Shown: piece by piece, positions 44,418 to 53,189 of the stretch
Numbering within the stretch: the first letter of the stretch is position 1
How the letters are laid out: each line of letters opens with the position of its first letter
NCBI RefSeq assembly: GCF_002811245.1
Contig: NZ_NIVQ01000012.1
Coordinates: 1-64,000, forward strand
DNA: 64,000 bases
Reading direction: 5' to 3'
From: Vibrio salilacus
Lineage (GTDB): Bacteria > Pseudomonadota > Gammaproteobacteria > Enterobacterales > Vibrionaceae
Notes under the pieces: generated by a model
What the model saw: the letters and a program-made list of their open reading frames with translations, nothing else
Databases searched by the model: none
Told to the model about the DNA's origin: nothing
Position numbers and translations under genes: made by a program

Positions 44418-44823
44418 GGTGCCCCCACTCGAAGTAATTGATCTGGAAAGATTGGCAATTTTACCTGTTGATAACCAAGATCGCCAGCAAATGATCGAGG
44501 ATCCAGTGAATAAGATCGAAGTTATTCACAATATTTTCGATATTATTCCCGAGTTCACCACACGCTGCCCCACTTTTACCCACACTTTGATCCACAATAG
44601 GGCATTTTTGCCACGATCCTTGAATTGGTGATAAGTCTGTGAATGAATGATCGCCACGACGACGAAAAGACCTAAGATCAACCAGGAAAAGTGACTCGAT
44701 GATAAAGTGGACAATTATCAACCAAGCTTATTACTCTAGTGACTAGGTTATTGCTCTTAGTTATTTATCTAATTAACTAAAGTGACAGTAGTATTTATCC
44801 CCAAGATAATTTGGAGTTGTAAT
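44418..44823. promoter_or_regulatory. dnaA upstream region: GATC cluster and DnaA boxes
   Basis: No gene. Nine GATC sites occur within 240 bp (44440, 44479, 44493, 44500, 44514, 44589, 44615, 44649, 44676). DnaA-box-like 9-mers: TTATTCACA (44522-44530), TGATCCACA (44588-44596, one mismatch) and TCATTCACA on the minus strand (44638-44646, one mismatch). This fits Dam/SeqA and DnaA autoregulation of dnaA. I do not call it oriC, which in vibrios lies near mioC/mnmG. Confidence 0.7.
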
Positions 44824-45570
44824 ATGAAAAACTGGATTAAAGCTGCTGTGGCAGCCATCGCACTATCAGCGGCTACTGTTCAAGCAGCAACGGAAGTGAA
44901 AGTCGGCATGTCAGGCCGTTACTTCCCATTCACTTTTGTTCAGCAAGATCAACTGCAAGGCTTTGAAGTCGACCTGTGGGATGAAATCGGCAAACGCAAT
45001 GACTACCAAATAGAATACGTCACCGCTAACTTTTCTGGCCTATTTGGTCTGCTAGAAACAGGTCGCATCGATACAATCTCAAACCAAATCACCATGACGG
45101 ACGCGCGTAAAGCGAAATACCTGTTCGCTGACCCGTATGTGGTCGACGGTGCGCAAATTACCGTTCGTAGCAACAATGACAGCATCAAAGGCGTCGAAGA
45201 TTTAGCGGGGAAATCCGTTGCCGTCAACTTAGGCTCTAACTTTGAACAACTACTACGTAACTATGACAAAGACGGCAAGATCAACATCAAAACATATGAC
45301 ACGGGCATAGAGCACGATGTCGCACTTGGTCGAGCGGATGCCTTCGTTATGGATCGTCTGTCTGCTCTTGAGCTTATCAAGAAAACCGGTCTGCCTCTCA
45401 AACTGGCTGGTCAACCGTTTGAGACCATTCAAAATGCGTGGCCATTTGTTGATAACCAAAAAGGCAACAAGCTTCAAGCAGAAGTCAACCAAGCTCTAGC
45501 AGCCATGCGCGCAGACGGCACTCTAGCGAAAATTTCGCAAAAATGGTTCGGCGCTGATATCACAGAGTAA
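44824..45570 (+). CDS. Amino-acid ABC transporter, periplasmic binding protein
   Basis: 248 residues with signal peptide (about 1-20, ending VQA) and a family 3 solute-binding fold: VKVGMSGRYFPFTF, LQGFEVDLWDEIGKR, GRIDTISNQITMTDAR, LAGKSVAVNLGSNFEQ. The pattern is nearest to cystine/polar amino-acid binders; the substrate is inferred only. Start ATG 44824 with TTGGAG upstream. First gene of a three-gene transporter. Confidence 0.88.
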   Translation: MKNWIKAAVAAIALSAATVQAATEVKVGMSGRYFPFTFVQQDQLQGFEVDLWDEIGKRNDYQIEYVTANFSGLFGLLETGRIDTISNQITMTDARKAKYLFADPYVVDGAQITVRSNNDSIKGVEDLAGKSVAVNLGSNFEQLLRNYDKDGKINIKTYDTGIEHDVALGRADAFVMDRLSALELIKKTGLPLKLAGQPFETIQNAWPFVDNQKGNKLQAEVNQALAAMRADGTLAKISQKWFGADITE

Positions 45571-45613
45571 AATCTGTATACTTTCTATCGCAGTTCAGAG
45601 ATAGAAAATTTTT

Positions 45614-45655
45614 AACCCACTGCTTGCCTTCCTCTGCAGTGGGTTTTTGCTTTTC
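45614..45655 (+). terminator. Attenuating hairpin inside ABC operon
   Basis: AACCCACTGC, 12-base loop, GCAGTGGGTT then TTTGCTTTT between binding-protein and permease genes. Partial termination here would give more binding protein than membrane components, as in many transport operons. Confidence 0.75.
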
Positions 45656-45684
45656 TATACCGTTATCAAATATTGGAAACCATT

Positions 45685-46356
45685 ATGGGATTTGACTTTA
45701 ACTACATGCTGGATTTAATGCCAATACTACTCAAGTATCTTGGCACCACCATGGAAATGGCCACATGGGGGCTATTTTTCTCACTGATTTTGTCGGTCAT
45801 TCTGGCCAATATTCGCGTATTTCGCATCCCAGTACTTGATCAATTAAGTCAGCTCTATATCAGTTTTTTCCGTGGCACTCCGCTGTTGGTTCAACTGTTT
45901 CTGCTTTACTACGGCTTACCTCAAATCTTCCCATGGTTGGTCGGGCTCAATGCATTTAGTGCCGCGGTGATTGGTTTAACCTTGCACTTTGCCGCTTATA
46001 TGGCAGAAAGTATTCGCGCCGCCATTATCGGTATCGATCGCAGCCAAATGGAAGCCAGTCTGTCGGTCGGCATGACAACTTCTCAAGCGATGCGTCGGAT
46101 CATTTTGCCACAAGCAACACGCGTCGCGCTGCCGTCACTGATGAACTACTTCATTGATATGATTAAGTCGACTTCGCTGGCCTTTACCCTAGGCGTGGCA
46201 GAAATCATGGCTAGAGCGCAGATGGAGGCCTCATCGAGCTTTCGTTTCTTCGAAGCTTTCTTAGCGGTTGCACTTATTTACTGGGGTGTCGTGGTGATCC
46301 TAACTCGCGTGCAAATCTGGGCAGAGGCCAAACTGAATAAGGCGTATGTACGATGA
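45685..46356 (+). CDS. Amino-acid ABC transporter permease
   Basis: 223-residue HisM/TcyL-like permease with five membrane segments. Family motif for ATPase contact is in [20 protein letters not shown]-terminal [19 protein letters not shown] is also typical. I start at ATG 45685, with TTGGAAACC upstream. Its stop overlaps the ATPase start (ATGA). Confidence 0.9.
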   Translation: MGFDFNYMLDLMPILLKYLGTTMEMATWGLFFSLILSVILANIRVFRIPVLDQLSQLYISFFRGTPLLVQLFLLYYGLPQIFPWLVGLNAFSAAVIGLTLHFAAYMAESIRAAIIGIDRSQMEASLSVGMTTSQAMRRIILPQATRVALPSLMNYFIDMIKSTSLAFTLGVAEIMARAQMEASSSFRFFEAFLAVALIYWGVVVILTRVQIWAEAKLNKAYVR

Positions 46357-47090
46357 TCAAACTAGACAATATTCATAAACGCTTTGGCGATAGCGAAGTA
46401 CTTAAAGGGATCAACCTTGAGATAAAACAAGGTGAGATCATCGTGATTATCGGTTCAAGTGGCACAGGTAAATCGACTCTACTTCGCACCGTTAACTTTC
46501 TCGAGAGAGCCGACAAAGGTGTCATTAGCATTGATGATGTCAGTGTCGATAGCGAAAAGCATACCGAAGCAGAAGTGTTGGCTCTCCGTCGTAAAACTGG
46601 TTTTGTATTTCAAAATTATGCGTTATTTGCCCATATGACGGCGCGACAAAATATTGCTGAAGGTCTGATCACCGTTCGCGGATGGAAAAAATCACACGCC
46701 TTACAGCGTGCACAACAGATTCTCGATGACATTGGTTTAAGTGACAAGGGTGATAGTTATCCAGCATCGCTATCTGGTGGCCAGCAGCAACGTGTCGGTA
46801 TTGGTCGAGCTATGGCTCTGCAGCCAGAATTATTGTTATTTGACGAACCAACGTCGGCGCTAGACCCAGAATGGGTTGGTGAAGTTCTTAGTTTAATGAA
46901 GGACTTAGCAACAAAACACCAAACTATGCTGGTGGTTACCCACGAAATGCAATTTGCCAGAGAGGTCGCCGATCGGGTGATCTTTATGGCGGAAGGACAT
47001 ATTGTTGAGCAAGGTTCTCCACAGGATATCTTCGGTAATCCACAAGATCCTCGCTTGAAAAAATTCCTTCGACAAGTCGGAGCTGACTAG
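46353..47090 (+). CDS. Amino-acid ABC transporter ATP-binding protein
   Basis: 245 residues: Walker [12 protein letters not shown] (~33), Q-loop [12 protein letters not shown], signature [17 protein letters not shown], Walker [15 protein letters not shown] and H-loop VVTHEMQFA. Couples ATP hydrolysis to uptake with the two upstream genes. The stop codon TAG is formed at a transposable-element junction: TA belongs to the target and G is the first element base. Confidence 0.92.
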   Translation: MIKLDNIHKRFGDSEVLKGINLEIKQGEIIVIIGSSGTGKSTLLRTVNFLERADKGVISIDDVSVDSEKHTEAEVLALRRKTGFVFQNYALFAHMTARQNIAEGLITVRGWKKSHALQRAQQILDDIGLSDKGDSYPASLSGGQQQRVGIGRAMALQPELLLFDEPTSALDPEWVGEVLSLMKDLATKHQTMLVVTHEMQFAREVADRVIFMAEGHIVEQGSPQDIFGNPQDPRLKKFLRQVGAD

Positions 47091-47353
47091 GGTCTGTTGA
47101 CCTTCCGAGCTGATTTTTGCAGCACTTTGTGGGAAATTTATACAAGGCAGAGGCTTTGACGTGTAGTTGCTCTACATAAAAAGCCGATAACGCAGTAGAA
47201 ATGAACCACAAAGGCTGCTCGAAGGGTTCGGCTAGAATCGTTCTATGCTTTGTTAAGAAGTATTGGCTTAGAATAACTAGGCGACATACTCCTTGCCGCG
47301 CCTAAAACGATTCTATCTCGAACAAAATTTAACCGCGAAAGGTTAACAGACCC
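47090..47353. mobile_element. 264-bp MITE-like element with TA target duplication
   Basis: Terminal inverted repeats GGGTCTGTTGACCTTCCG (left) and GGGTCTGTTAACCTTTCG (right, reverse complement), two mismatches in 18. Both ends are flanked by TA (47088-47089 and 47354-47355), the duplication made by IS630/Tc1-type transposases. No transposase gene fits inside, so it is non-autonomous. I believe similar repeats are common in vibrios, but no search was made. Confidence 0.72.
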
Positions 47354-47443
47354 TAAAGATCACTAAAGAAGATCGATCGATCCTTGAGATTTTGCTCACA
47401 CTCCGTATAATCGCTCGGCCGGAATTTAGCATTTGCACAAAGA

Positions 47444-47472
47444 TTGACACTTAGTGTGACTGTGATTACAAT
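47444..47472 (+). promoter_or_regulatory. rpmH-rnpA promoter
   Basis: TTGACA (47444-47449), 17-bp spacer, TACAAT (47467-47472): near-consensus sigma-70, fitting high ribosomal-protein expression. A leader of about 105 nt follows. Confidence 0.85.
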
Positions 47473-47585
47473 TCCGCCTCTTTGTTGAGAGGCGTCGGTT
47501 TTGTCCTCTTTTATATAAAGAAGACGTTACGACCCACGCCGGGTTAACATTGACCTAAAACTACTGATCAGTAAAGGTAATTATC

Positions 47586-47720
47586 ATGAAACGCACTTTT
47601 CAACCTACCGTTCTAAAGCGCAAGCGTACTCACGGTTTCCGTGCACGTATGGCTACTAAAAACGGTCGTGCTACAATCAATGCACGTCGTGCAAAAGGCC
47701 GTAAGCGTCTTTCTAAGTAA
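47586..47720 (+). CDS. rpmH: 50S ribosomal protein L34
   Basis: 44 residues, very basic: [20 protein letters not shown] then [19 protein letters not shown]. Complete L34 of normal size, too short for many ORF callers. AAAGG lies 10 nt before ATG. First gene of rpmH-rnpA-yidD-yidC. Confidence 0.97.
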   Translation: MKRTFQPTVLKRKRTHGFRARMATKNGRATINARRAKGRKRLSK

Positions 47721-47732
47721 TCTTCGATTATT

Positions 47733-48089
47733 TTGAATACGTACGCGTTCAATCGGGAGTTACGTTTGTTAACTCCCGAGCATTATCAAAATGTCTTTCA
47801 GCAAGCTCACCGAGCAGGCTCACCTCATTTCACCATCATTGCTCGTAAAAATAGCCTATCTCATCCTCGACTAGGTTTAGCCGTTCCAAAAAAACAGATC
47901 AAAACCGCCGTCGGTCGAAATCGTTTTAAGCGCCTTGCACGTGAAAGCTTTCGTAACAATCAACATCAACTTGCTAATAAAGATTTTGTTGTTATTGCTA
48001 AGAAAAGCGCGCAAGATTTAAGTAATGAAGAAATTTTCAAACTGTTTGATAAATTATGGCAGCGCCTATCTCGCCCTTCGCGTGGTTAG
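47733..48089 (+). CDS. rnpA: Ribonuclease P protein component
   Basis: 118-residue basic protein that helps the RNase P RNA mature tRNA 5' ends. Conserved [26 protein letters not shown] (two adjoining blocks) holds the RNR RNA-binding motif. Start is TTG 47733 just after rpmH; V. cholerae RnpA begins with a similar [16 protein letters not shown]. Overlaps yidD by 34 bp. Confidence 0.93.
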   Translation: MNTYAFNRELRLLTPEHYQNVFQQAHRAGSPHFTIIARKNSLSHPRLGLAVPKKQIKTAVGRNRFKRLARESFRNNQHQLANKDFVVIAKKSAQDLSNEEIFKLFDKLWQRLSRPSRG

Positions 48090-48313
48090 CAATCGGCTTC
48101 GTCCGTCTCTATCAAGGTCTTATTAGTCCGCTTATCGGACCTCGTTGTCGTTTTACTCCAACTTGCTCAACATATGCCATTGAAGCGTTGAAAGCTCACG
48201 GTTTTGTAAAAGGGTGTTGGTTATCAAGCAAACGTCTATTAAAATGCCACCCTTTGAATGAAGGGGGTTACGACCCCGTTCCACCAGTCCAAAAACAAGA
48301 CAGAGATAAATAA
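48056..48313 (+). CDS. yidD: Membrane protein insertion efficiency factor YidD
   Basis: 85 residues with the family's [18 protein letters not shown] and [13 protein letters not shown] motifs, containing three conserved cysteines, after an amphipathic N-terminal helix. It assists YidC-dependent membrane insertion. ATG 48056 lies inside the rnpA end, the usual overlap in this operon. Confidence 0.94.
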   Translation: MAAPISPFAWLAIGFVRLYQGLISPLIGPRCRFTPTCSTYAIEALKAHGFVKGCWLSSKRLLKCHPLNEGGYDPVPPVQKQDRDK

Positions 48314-48315
48314 CG

Positions 48316-49935
48316 ATGGATTCTCAACGTAATATCCTGTTAATCGCGCTAGCACTGGTTTCTTTTCTATTGTTCCAGCAATGGCAAGTCGCAAAGAATC
48401 CAACGCCTCAGCCGGTTGAGCAGGCTCAATCAAGCAGTACTCTACCCGCACCATCTTTTGCAGATGAGCTAGACCCAACGCCAGGGCAGCAAGCTTCTGC
48501 TAAAACGATTACCGTGACCACTGATGTATTGACTCTGTCGATTGATACGGTGGGTGGCGATGTCATCAATGCAGATTTAAACCAATACTCAAACGAGCTA
48601 GATTCGTCTGACCCATTAGTTCTACTAAAAAGCGAACCTGGTCATCAGTTCATTGCTCAAAGTGGCCTTGTTGGTCCTCAGGGTATTGATCTGAGCAGTT
48701 CAAACCGCCCTGCTTACTCGGTCAGCGCAGACAACTTTACCCTCGCGGAAGGTCAAGATGAACTGCGTATTCCATTAACGTACGCAGCTAACGGTCTTGA
48801 ATATGTCAAAACGTTCGTTGTAAAACGTGGCAGCTATGCTCTTGATGTTGAATACGATGTCGTCAACAAGTCTGGCAACAACGCGACACTCGGTATGTAC
48901 GCGCACTTACGTCAGAATCTACTTGACGCTGGTGGCAGCATCACGATGCCAACCTACCGTGGCGGTGCTTACTCAACTGAAGATACTCGCTACAAAAAGT
49001 ACAGCTTCGACGATATGCAAGATCGCAACCTTTCTCTACCGCTACCAAACGGTCAGGGTTGGGCGGCAATGATCCAGCACTACTTCGCTACCGCGTGGAT
49101 TCCACGTAATGAACCAGGCACCAATCTCTACACTCGTGTAATTGGTAACTTGGGCGATATCGGTGTACGCATACCAAACAAAACCATCGCCGATGGTGAC
49201 AGCACTAAATTCCAAGCAACACTTTGGATTGGTCCTAAGCTACAAGATCAAATGGAACAAGTGGCGCCTAACCTCGACTTAGTGGTTGACTACGGTTGGC
49301 TATGGTTTATCGCCAAACCACTGCACACTCTACTTTCATTTATTCAAAGCTTTGTCAGCAACTGGGGTGTCGCAATTATCTGTCTGACCTTCATTGTTCG
49401 TGGTGCGATGTACCCGCTAACTAAAGCGCAGTACACCTCAATGGCAAAAATGCGTATGCTTCAGCCTAAGCTGCAAGCGATGCGTGAGCGTATTGGCGAT
49501 GACCGTCAGCGCATGAGCCAAGAAATGATGGAACTGTATAAGAAAGAGAAAGTGAACCCCCTCGGTGGCTGTCTTCCTCTGATTCTACAAATGCCTATCT
49601 TCATCTCGCTATACTGGGCACTGATGGAGTCGGTTGAGTTACGTCACTCACCTTTCTTCGGTTGGATTCATGACCTTTCAGCGCAAGACCCGTACTACAT
49701 ATTGCCACTACTGATGGGTGCGTCGATGTTCATGATTCAGAAAATGAGCCCGACCACAGTGACCGACCCAATGCAGCAGAAGATCATGACCTTTATGCCG
49801 GTGATGTTTACCTTCTTCTTCCTGTTCTTCCCATCAGGTCTGGTTCTTTACTGGCTTGTTTCGAACGTAGTAACGCTAATCCAGCAAACGCTGATTTTTA
49901 GATCGCTCGAGAAAAAAGGCTTACACTCCAAGTAA
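48316..49935 (+). CDS. yidC: Membrane protein insertase YidC
   Basis: 539 residues: N-terminal membrane anchor (about 5-22), large periplasmic beta domain (about 60-340), then five membrane segments of the Oxa1/YidC core from about 350 to 530, with the hydrophilic-groove arginine region [12 protein letters not shown] and the C-terminal [17 protein letters not shown]. Inserts proteins into the inner membrane alone or with SecYEG. Two bases after yidD. Confidence 0.97.
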   Translation: MDSQRNILLIALALVSFLLFQQWQVAKNPTPQPVEQAQSSSTLPAPSFADELDPTPGQQASAKTITVTTDVLTLSIDTVGGDVINADLNQYSNELDSSDPLVLLKSEPGHQFIAQSGLVGPQGIDLSSSNRPAYSVSADNFTLAEGQDELRIPLTYAANGLEYVKTFVVKRGSYALDVEYDVVNKSGNNATLGMYAHLRQNLLDAGGSITMPTYRGGAYSTEDTRYKKYSFDDMQDRNLSLPLPNGQGWAAMIQHYFATAWIPRNEPGTNLYTRVIGNLGDIGVRIPNKTIADGDSTKFQATLWIGPKLQDQMEQVAPNLDLVVDYGWLWFIAKPLHTLLSFIQSFVSNWGVAIICLTFIVRGAMYPLTKAQYTSMAKMRMLQPKLQAMRERIGDDRQRMSQEMMELYKKEKVNPLGGCLPLILQMPIFISLYWALMESVELRHSPFFGWIHDLSAQDPYYILPLLMGASMFMIQKMSPTTVTDPMQQKIMTFMPVMFTFFFLFFPSGLVLYWLVSNVVTLIQQTLIFRSLEKKGLHSK

Positions 49936-49959
49936 CCTTCAATAAATGGAATAACAGTA

Positions 49960-49987
49960 AAAGGCGGCCAAAAGGTCGCCTTTTTTA
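49960..49987 (+). terminator. yidC terminator
   Basis: AAGGCGGCC, AAAA, GGTCGCCTT then TTTT; one G-T pair in the stem. Confidence 0.88.
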
Positions 49988-50056
49988 TTTGAGCTGATTA
50001 CAATTCAGCTAAGTGTATATTTGCCAAACTGGCACCGAGAGATAACAGGCTCATTT

Positions 50057-51418
50057 ATGACAACAGAGACCATAGTGGCACAAGCGACCGCCCCAGGTCG
50101 TGGTGGCGTGGGTATTATTCGCGTTTCTGGCCCACTCGCAGAAAAAGTCGCGCAAGAAGTGACCGGAAAATCACTCCGCCCTCGTTATGCGGAGTACCTG
50201 CCATTTTGCGCTGAAGATGGCAGCCAAATAGATCAAGGTATCGCCCTCTACTTCCCTAATCCACACTCGTTCACTGGCGAGGATGTACTTGAGCTGCAAG
50301 GCCATGGTGGCCCAGTGGTGATGGACATGCTGATAAAACGCATCGTTGCCATCGAAGGCATTCGTACTGCCCGTCCAGGTGAGTTCTCCGAGCGTGCATT
50401 CTTAAACGACAAGCTCGACTTAGCCCAAGCTGAAGCGATTGCTGACTTGATTGATGCCAGTTCAGAAGAAGCCGCTAAGTCTGCGCTACAGTCGCTACAA
50501 GGCGCTTTCTCATCACGTATCCACACCTTAGTCGAATCCTTAATTCACCTACGCATTTATGTCGAGGCAGCGATTGATTTTCCTGAAGAGGAAATCGACT
50601 TTCTCGCCGATGGTAAAGTGGCTGGCGATCTGCAGGCAATCATCGATAACCTCACCGCCGTGCGCAAAGAAGCCAACCAAGGCGCGATTATGCGTGAAGG
50701 GATGAAAGTGGTGATTGCAGGCCGGCCGAATGCGGGTAAATCCAGCCTGCTGAACGCCCTGTCGGGTAAAGAGTCTGCCATCGTGACGGACATTGCAGGT
50801 ACCACCCGTGACGTGCTGCGCGAACATATCCATATCGATGGTATGCCACTGCATATTATCGACACGGCAGGTCTGCGCGACGCTTCAGACGAAGTGGAAA
50901 AAATCGGTATCGAGCGCGCTTGGGATGAAATCGCCCAGGCCGATCGCGTGCTGTTTATGGTCGATGGCACCACCACTGATGCGACAGACCCAAAAGAGAT
51001 CTGGCCCGATTTTGTCGATCGTCTCCCCGCCAATATTGGCATTACCGTGATCCGTAATAAAGCGGATCAAACCGGTGAAGAGCTAGGAATCTGTCACGTC
51101 AATGATCCTACTCTCATTCGCCTTTCCGCTAAAACCGGTGAAGGCGTTGAGGCTCTGCGTACTCACTTAAAAGAATGCATGGGCTTTGCTGGTGGTAATG
51201 AAGGTGGCTTTATGGCGCGTCGTCGTCATCTAGAGGCATTGGAACGCGCCGCAGAGCATCTCGATATTGGTCAGCAGCAGCTAGAAGGTTACATGGCGGG
51301 TGAAATCCTCGCTGAAGAGCTGAGAATAGCGCAACAACATTTGAGCGAAATCACTGGAGAATTTAGCTCCGATGACCTACTCGGACGCATCTTTTCATCA
51401 TTCTGTATCGGGAAGTAA
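50057..51418 (+). CDS. mnmE: tRNA modification GTPase MnmE (TrmE/ThdF)
   Basis: With MnmG makes the cmnm5/mnm5 group on wobble uridine 34 of tRNAs. 453 residues: N-terminal formyl-THF-binding domain, helical domain, inserted G domain (about 215-375) with [21 protein letters not shown] and NKAD, and the C-terminal FCIGK with the essential cysteine. Start at ATG 50057. The last codons form the attachment core of the island that follows, so the gene stays intact after integration. Confidence 0.96.
   Translation: MTTETIVAQATAPGRGGVGIIRVSGPLAEKVAQEVTGKSLRPRYAEYLPFCAEDGSQIDQGIALYFPNPHSFTGEDVLELQGHGGPVVMDMLIKRIVAIEGIRTARPGEFSERAFLNDKLDLAQAEAIADLIDASSEEAAKSALQSLQGAFSSRIHTLVESLIHLRIYVEAAIDFPEEEIDFLADGKVAGDLQAIIDNLTAVRKEANQGAIMREGMKVVIAGRPNAGKSSLLNALSGKESAIVTDIAGTTRDVLREHIHIDGMPLHIIDTAGLRDASDEVEKIGIERAWDEIAQADRVLFMVDGTTTDATDPKEIWPDFVDRLPANIGITVIRNKADQTGEELGICHVNDPTLIRLSAKTGEGVEALRTHLKECMGFAGGNEGGFMARRRHLEALERAAEHLDIGQQQLEGYMAGEILAEELRIAQQHLSEITGEFSSDDLLGRIFSSFCIGK
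51401..51418 (+). other. Left attachment site (attL core) of integrated island
   Basis: TTCTGTATCGGGAAGTAA, the last 18 bases of mnmE, matches (within about one base, from memory) the 18-bp attB core of Salmonella genomic island 1 at trmE/thdF. A tyrosine integrase gene follows within 172 bp, reading away from mnmE. The matching attR is not found in the window and should lie beyond the right edge. Confidence 0.8.
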
Positions 51419-51422
51419 AGTG

Positions 51423-51521
51423 GGCAAATAACGGAAAACAACAGCAAGAAACGGTAGATAACACACTGATTTTCTTAGATCATCATTTGCCGTTTATTTC
51501 CATCCGTTGCCGTTAATTGCC
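51423..51521. repeat. Candidate integrase arm-type repeats
   Basis: TTGCCGTTTATT (51488-51499) and TTGCCGTTAATT (51507-51518) are direct repeats; GGCAAATAACGG (51423-51434) is an inverted copy of the same word. Spaced copies beside an attachment core are typical of arm sites bound by tyrosine integrases or excisionases. Confidence 0.55.
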
Positions 51522-51532
51522 AAATCTAGTCC

Positions 51533-51581
51533 CCATTTGGGCTCCATGACATGCTACTCGCACTGATTGGGGCCCAAATGG
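51533..51581. repeat. Inverted repeat over the int ribosome site
   Basis: CCATTTGGGC (51533-51542) and its exact reverse complement GCCCAAATGG (51572-51581), 29 bases apart. The right arm contains the start of the TGGAG ribosome site of int, so pairing in mRNA could mask initiation; or it is a protein-binding dyad. Confidence 0.6.
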
Positions 51582-51589
51582 AGTCTAAA

Positions 51590-52771
51590 ATGAAAATTTC
51601 TATTCAAAAACGAACACTTAGAGCTGATGGCACACGCTCACTACGTTTGGTTTATGATCATGGTTATGCCACAAACACACTAGGTGGACGCCAAAATAAA
51701 CGTAAACGCAGCTACGAAACTTTAGACCTGTACGTTCACGACAAACCTAAAACACCCACCCAGCGCCAACACAACAAAGAACATATGCTTCTCGCCGAAA
51801 CCATTAAGAGTAAACGGCTGGTTGAGTGGCAATCCCAAAAGCATGGCTTTGAGGATAGAACCAAGCGTTCAGCTAGCTTCATTGATTACTTTCAACGGCA
51901 AATTGACATCAAAGAACAAACTACCTCAAGCTCCAACCACTCGATCTGGCTTTCAGCTCGTAAGCACCTGCTGTTCTACTGCGGGAAACATGATCTTAGC
52001 TTTGATGAGCTGGATAAAGACTGGTTAGACGGATTTAAGTATTACCTGACCAATGAAGCGAAAACCAAGAGTGATGAGCCTTTGTCTCGCAACACGCAAA
52101 GCTCCTACTTCAATAAAGTTCGAGCGGCGATCAACGAAGCACATCGAGAGGGTATTATTCGCGATAACCCGCTTGCACAAGTAACCAGCATCAAAGCAAA
52201 GACGACTCAGCGTGTTTATCTGACATTAGATGAGGTTAACTCTCTAGCTCAAACGGAATGTCGCTACCCAATTCTCAAGCGTGCATTTCTTTTCTCCTGC
52301 TCAACAGGTATGCGTTGGTGCGACATTCAAAAGCTCACCTGGTCAGAAATAGAGACGTTTCAAGAGCACAAACGAATTATCTTCGACCAGAGCAAGCTCT
52401 CTCACGGCGATGCTAAGAGCCTTCAGTATTTAGATATACCAAAGTCAGCTGAAACTCTTCTGGGTAGCCCTAAAGCTTCTCACGAGCGCGTATTCAAGGG
52501 ATTAAAGTACTCTTCGTACATGAACGTTGAATTGCTTAGATGGAGCCTGGCTGCTGGGATCAGTAAACACGTTACATTCCACAGTGGCCGCCATACCTTT
52601 GCCGTGATCCAATTGAGCAGAGGTGTAGATATTTACTCAGTGTCTCGATTACTCGGTCATAGCGAACTTAAGACAACAGAGATCTACGCTGACATCATTG
52701 AACAACGCAGGATGGAAGCCATGCTGACATTCCCTGATATTTTTGCTTCTGGAAAGGATTCAGCGGCCTGA
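51590..52771 (+). CDS. int: Tyrosine site-specific integrase
   Basis: 393-residue integrase that recombines the island with the mnmE end. N-terminal arm-binding region, core-binding SAM-like domain (about 90-190), catalytic domain with Arg in STGMRWCDIQKLTW, HSGRHTFAVIQL (His-x-x-Arg), LLGHS and nucleophile Tyr in TTEIYADI. I start at ATG 51590 (MKISIQKRTLRAD), with TGGAG 6 nt upstream; ATG 51551 has none. Similar in size and target to the SGI1 integrase, but I cannot confirm close relation. Converges with the HTH gene. Confidence 0.92.
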   Translation: MKISIQKRTLRADGTRSLRLVYDHGYATNTLGGRQNKRKRSYETLDLYVHDKPKTPTQRQHNKEHMLLAETIKSKRLVEWQSQKHGFEDRTKRSASFIDYFQRQIDIKEQTTSSSNHSIWLSARKHLLFYCGKHDLSFDELDKDWLDGFKYYLTNEAKTKSDEPLSRNTQSSYFNKVRAAINEAHREGIIRDNPLAQVTSIKAKTTQRVYLTLDEVNSLAQTECRYPILKRAFLFSCSTGMRWCDIQKLTWSEIETFQEHKRIIFDQSKLSHGDAKSLQYLDIPKSAETLLGSPKASHERVFKGLKYSSYMNVELLRWSLAAGISKHVTFHSGRHTFAVIQLSRGVDIYSVSRLLGHSELKTTEIYADIIEQRRMEAMLTFPDIFASGKDSAA

Positions 52772-52782
52772 TGAGGCCGCTG
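52761..52782. terminator. Hairpin at the int stop codon
   Basis: CAGCGGCC, loop TGATGA (with the int stop), GGCCGCTG. Eight-base perfect stem, no T run, between convergent genes; may end transcription or stabilise mRNA ends. Confidence 0.45.
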
Positions 52783-52793
52783 CTATAAAAGTA

Positions 52794-53129
52794 TTACTTA
52801 CGAGAAACGGTGGCGACATAATTTGCTGCCCTTTTTTCGATCTCATAATGAGATGAAACACGCTGCTCCTCAACCCAACTCATGATAGCTTGGCGCTCAA
52901 ATCGGAGGTGTTTGCCAAGCTTAAAGTAAGGGATCTCTGCCGAGCTCGTTAGCTTATACAGCTGGTTGGTTGATAAACCCAACAAGGCTGCACATTCATC
53001 AACGGTTAGAATGTCCTTTCCAAGCAACTCCACCTTTTGTTGCTGCAAACGCTGCTCCAGAACAGCGCGCTCAACACGATCAATCTTGGCGAGAATGGAT
53101 TGAAGAAGAACTTGCTCGTTGGTTGTCAT
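52794..53129 (-). CDS. Excisionase-like helix-turn-helix protein
   Basis: 111 residues: an N-terminal Gln/Glu-rich coiled-coil helix (about 5-35), then a MerR-like winged HTH of the excisionase family (ILTVDECAALLGLSTNQLYKL...HLRFERQAIMSWVEEQ, about 40-92). Candidate recombination directionality factor or regulator. GAGGCGG precedes ATG. 60 bp after the DUF927 gene, same strand, probably one transcript with alpA. Confidence 0.75.
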   Translation of the reverse strand: MTTNEQVLLQSILAKIDRVERAVLEQRLQQQKVELLGKDILTVDECAALLGLSTNQLYKLTSSAEIPYFKLGKHLRFERQAIMSWVEEQRVSSHYEIEKRAANYVATVSRK

Positions 53130-53189
53130 CGTATCACCGCCTCACCCATTGGAATGTCTTTGGGAAGAGTGGGAAAACCGGGAAATGCA

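Noticed and set aside
44418..44823. Possible oriC upstream of dnaA
   Set aside because: GATC sites and DnaA-box-like words are present, but there is no clear array of strong boxes with an A/T-rich unwinding region, and vibrio oriC is near mioC/mnmG.
50557..51042. 161-codon minus-strand frame inside mnmE
   Set aside because: Antisense to the conserved G domain; serine-rich shadow translation.
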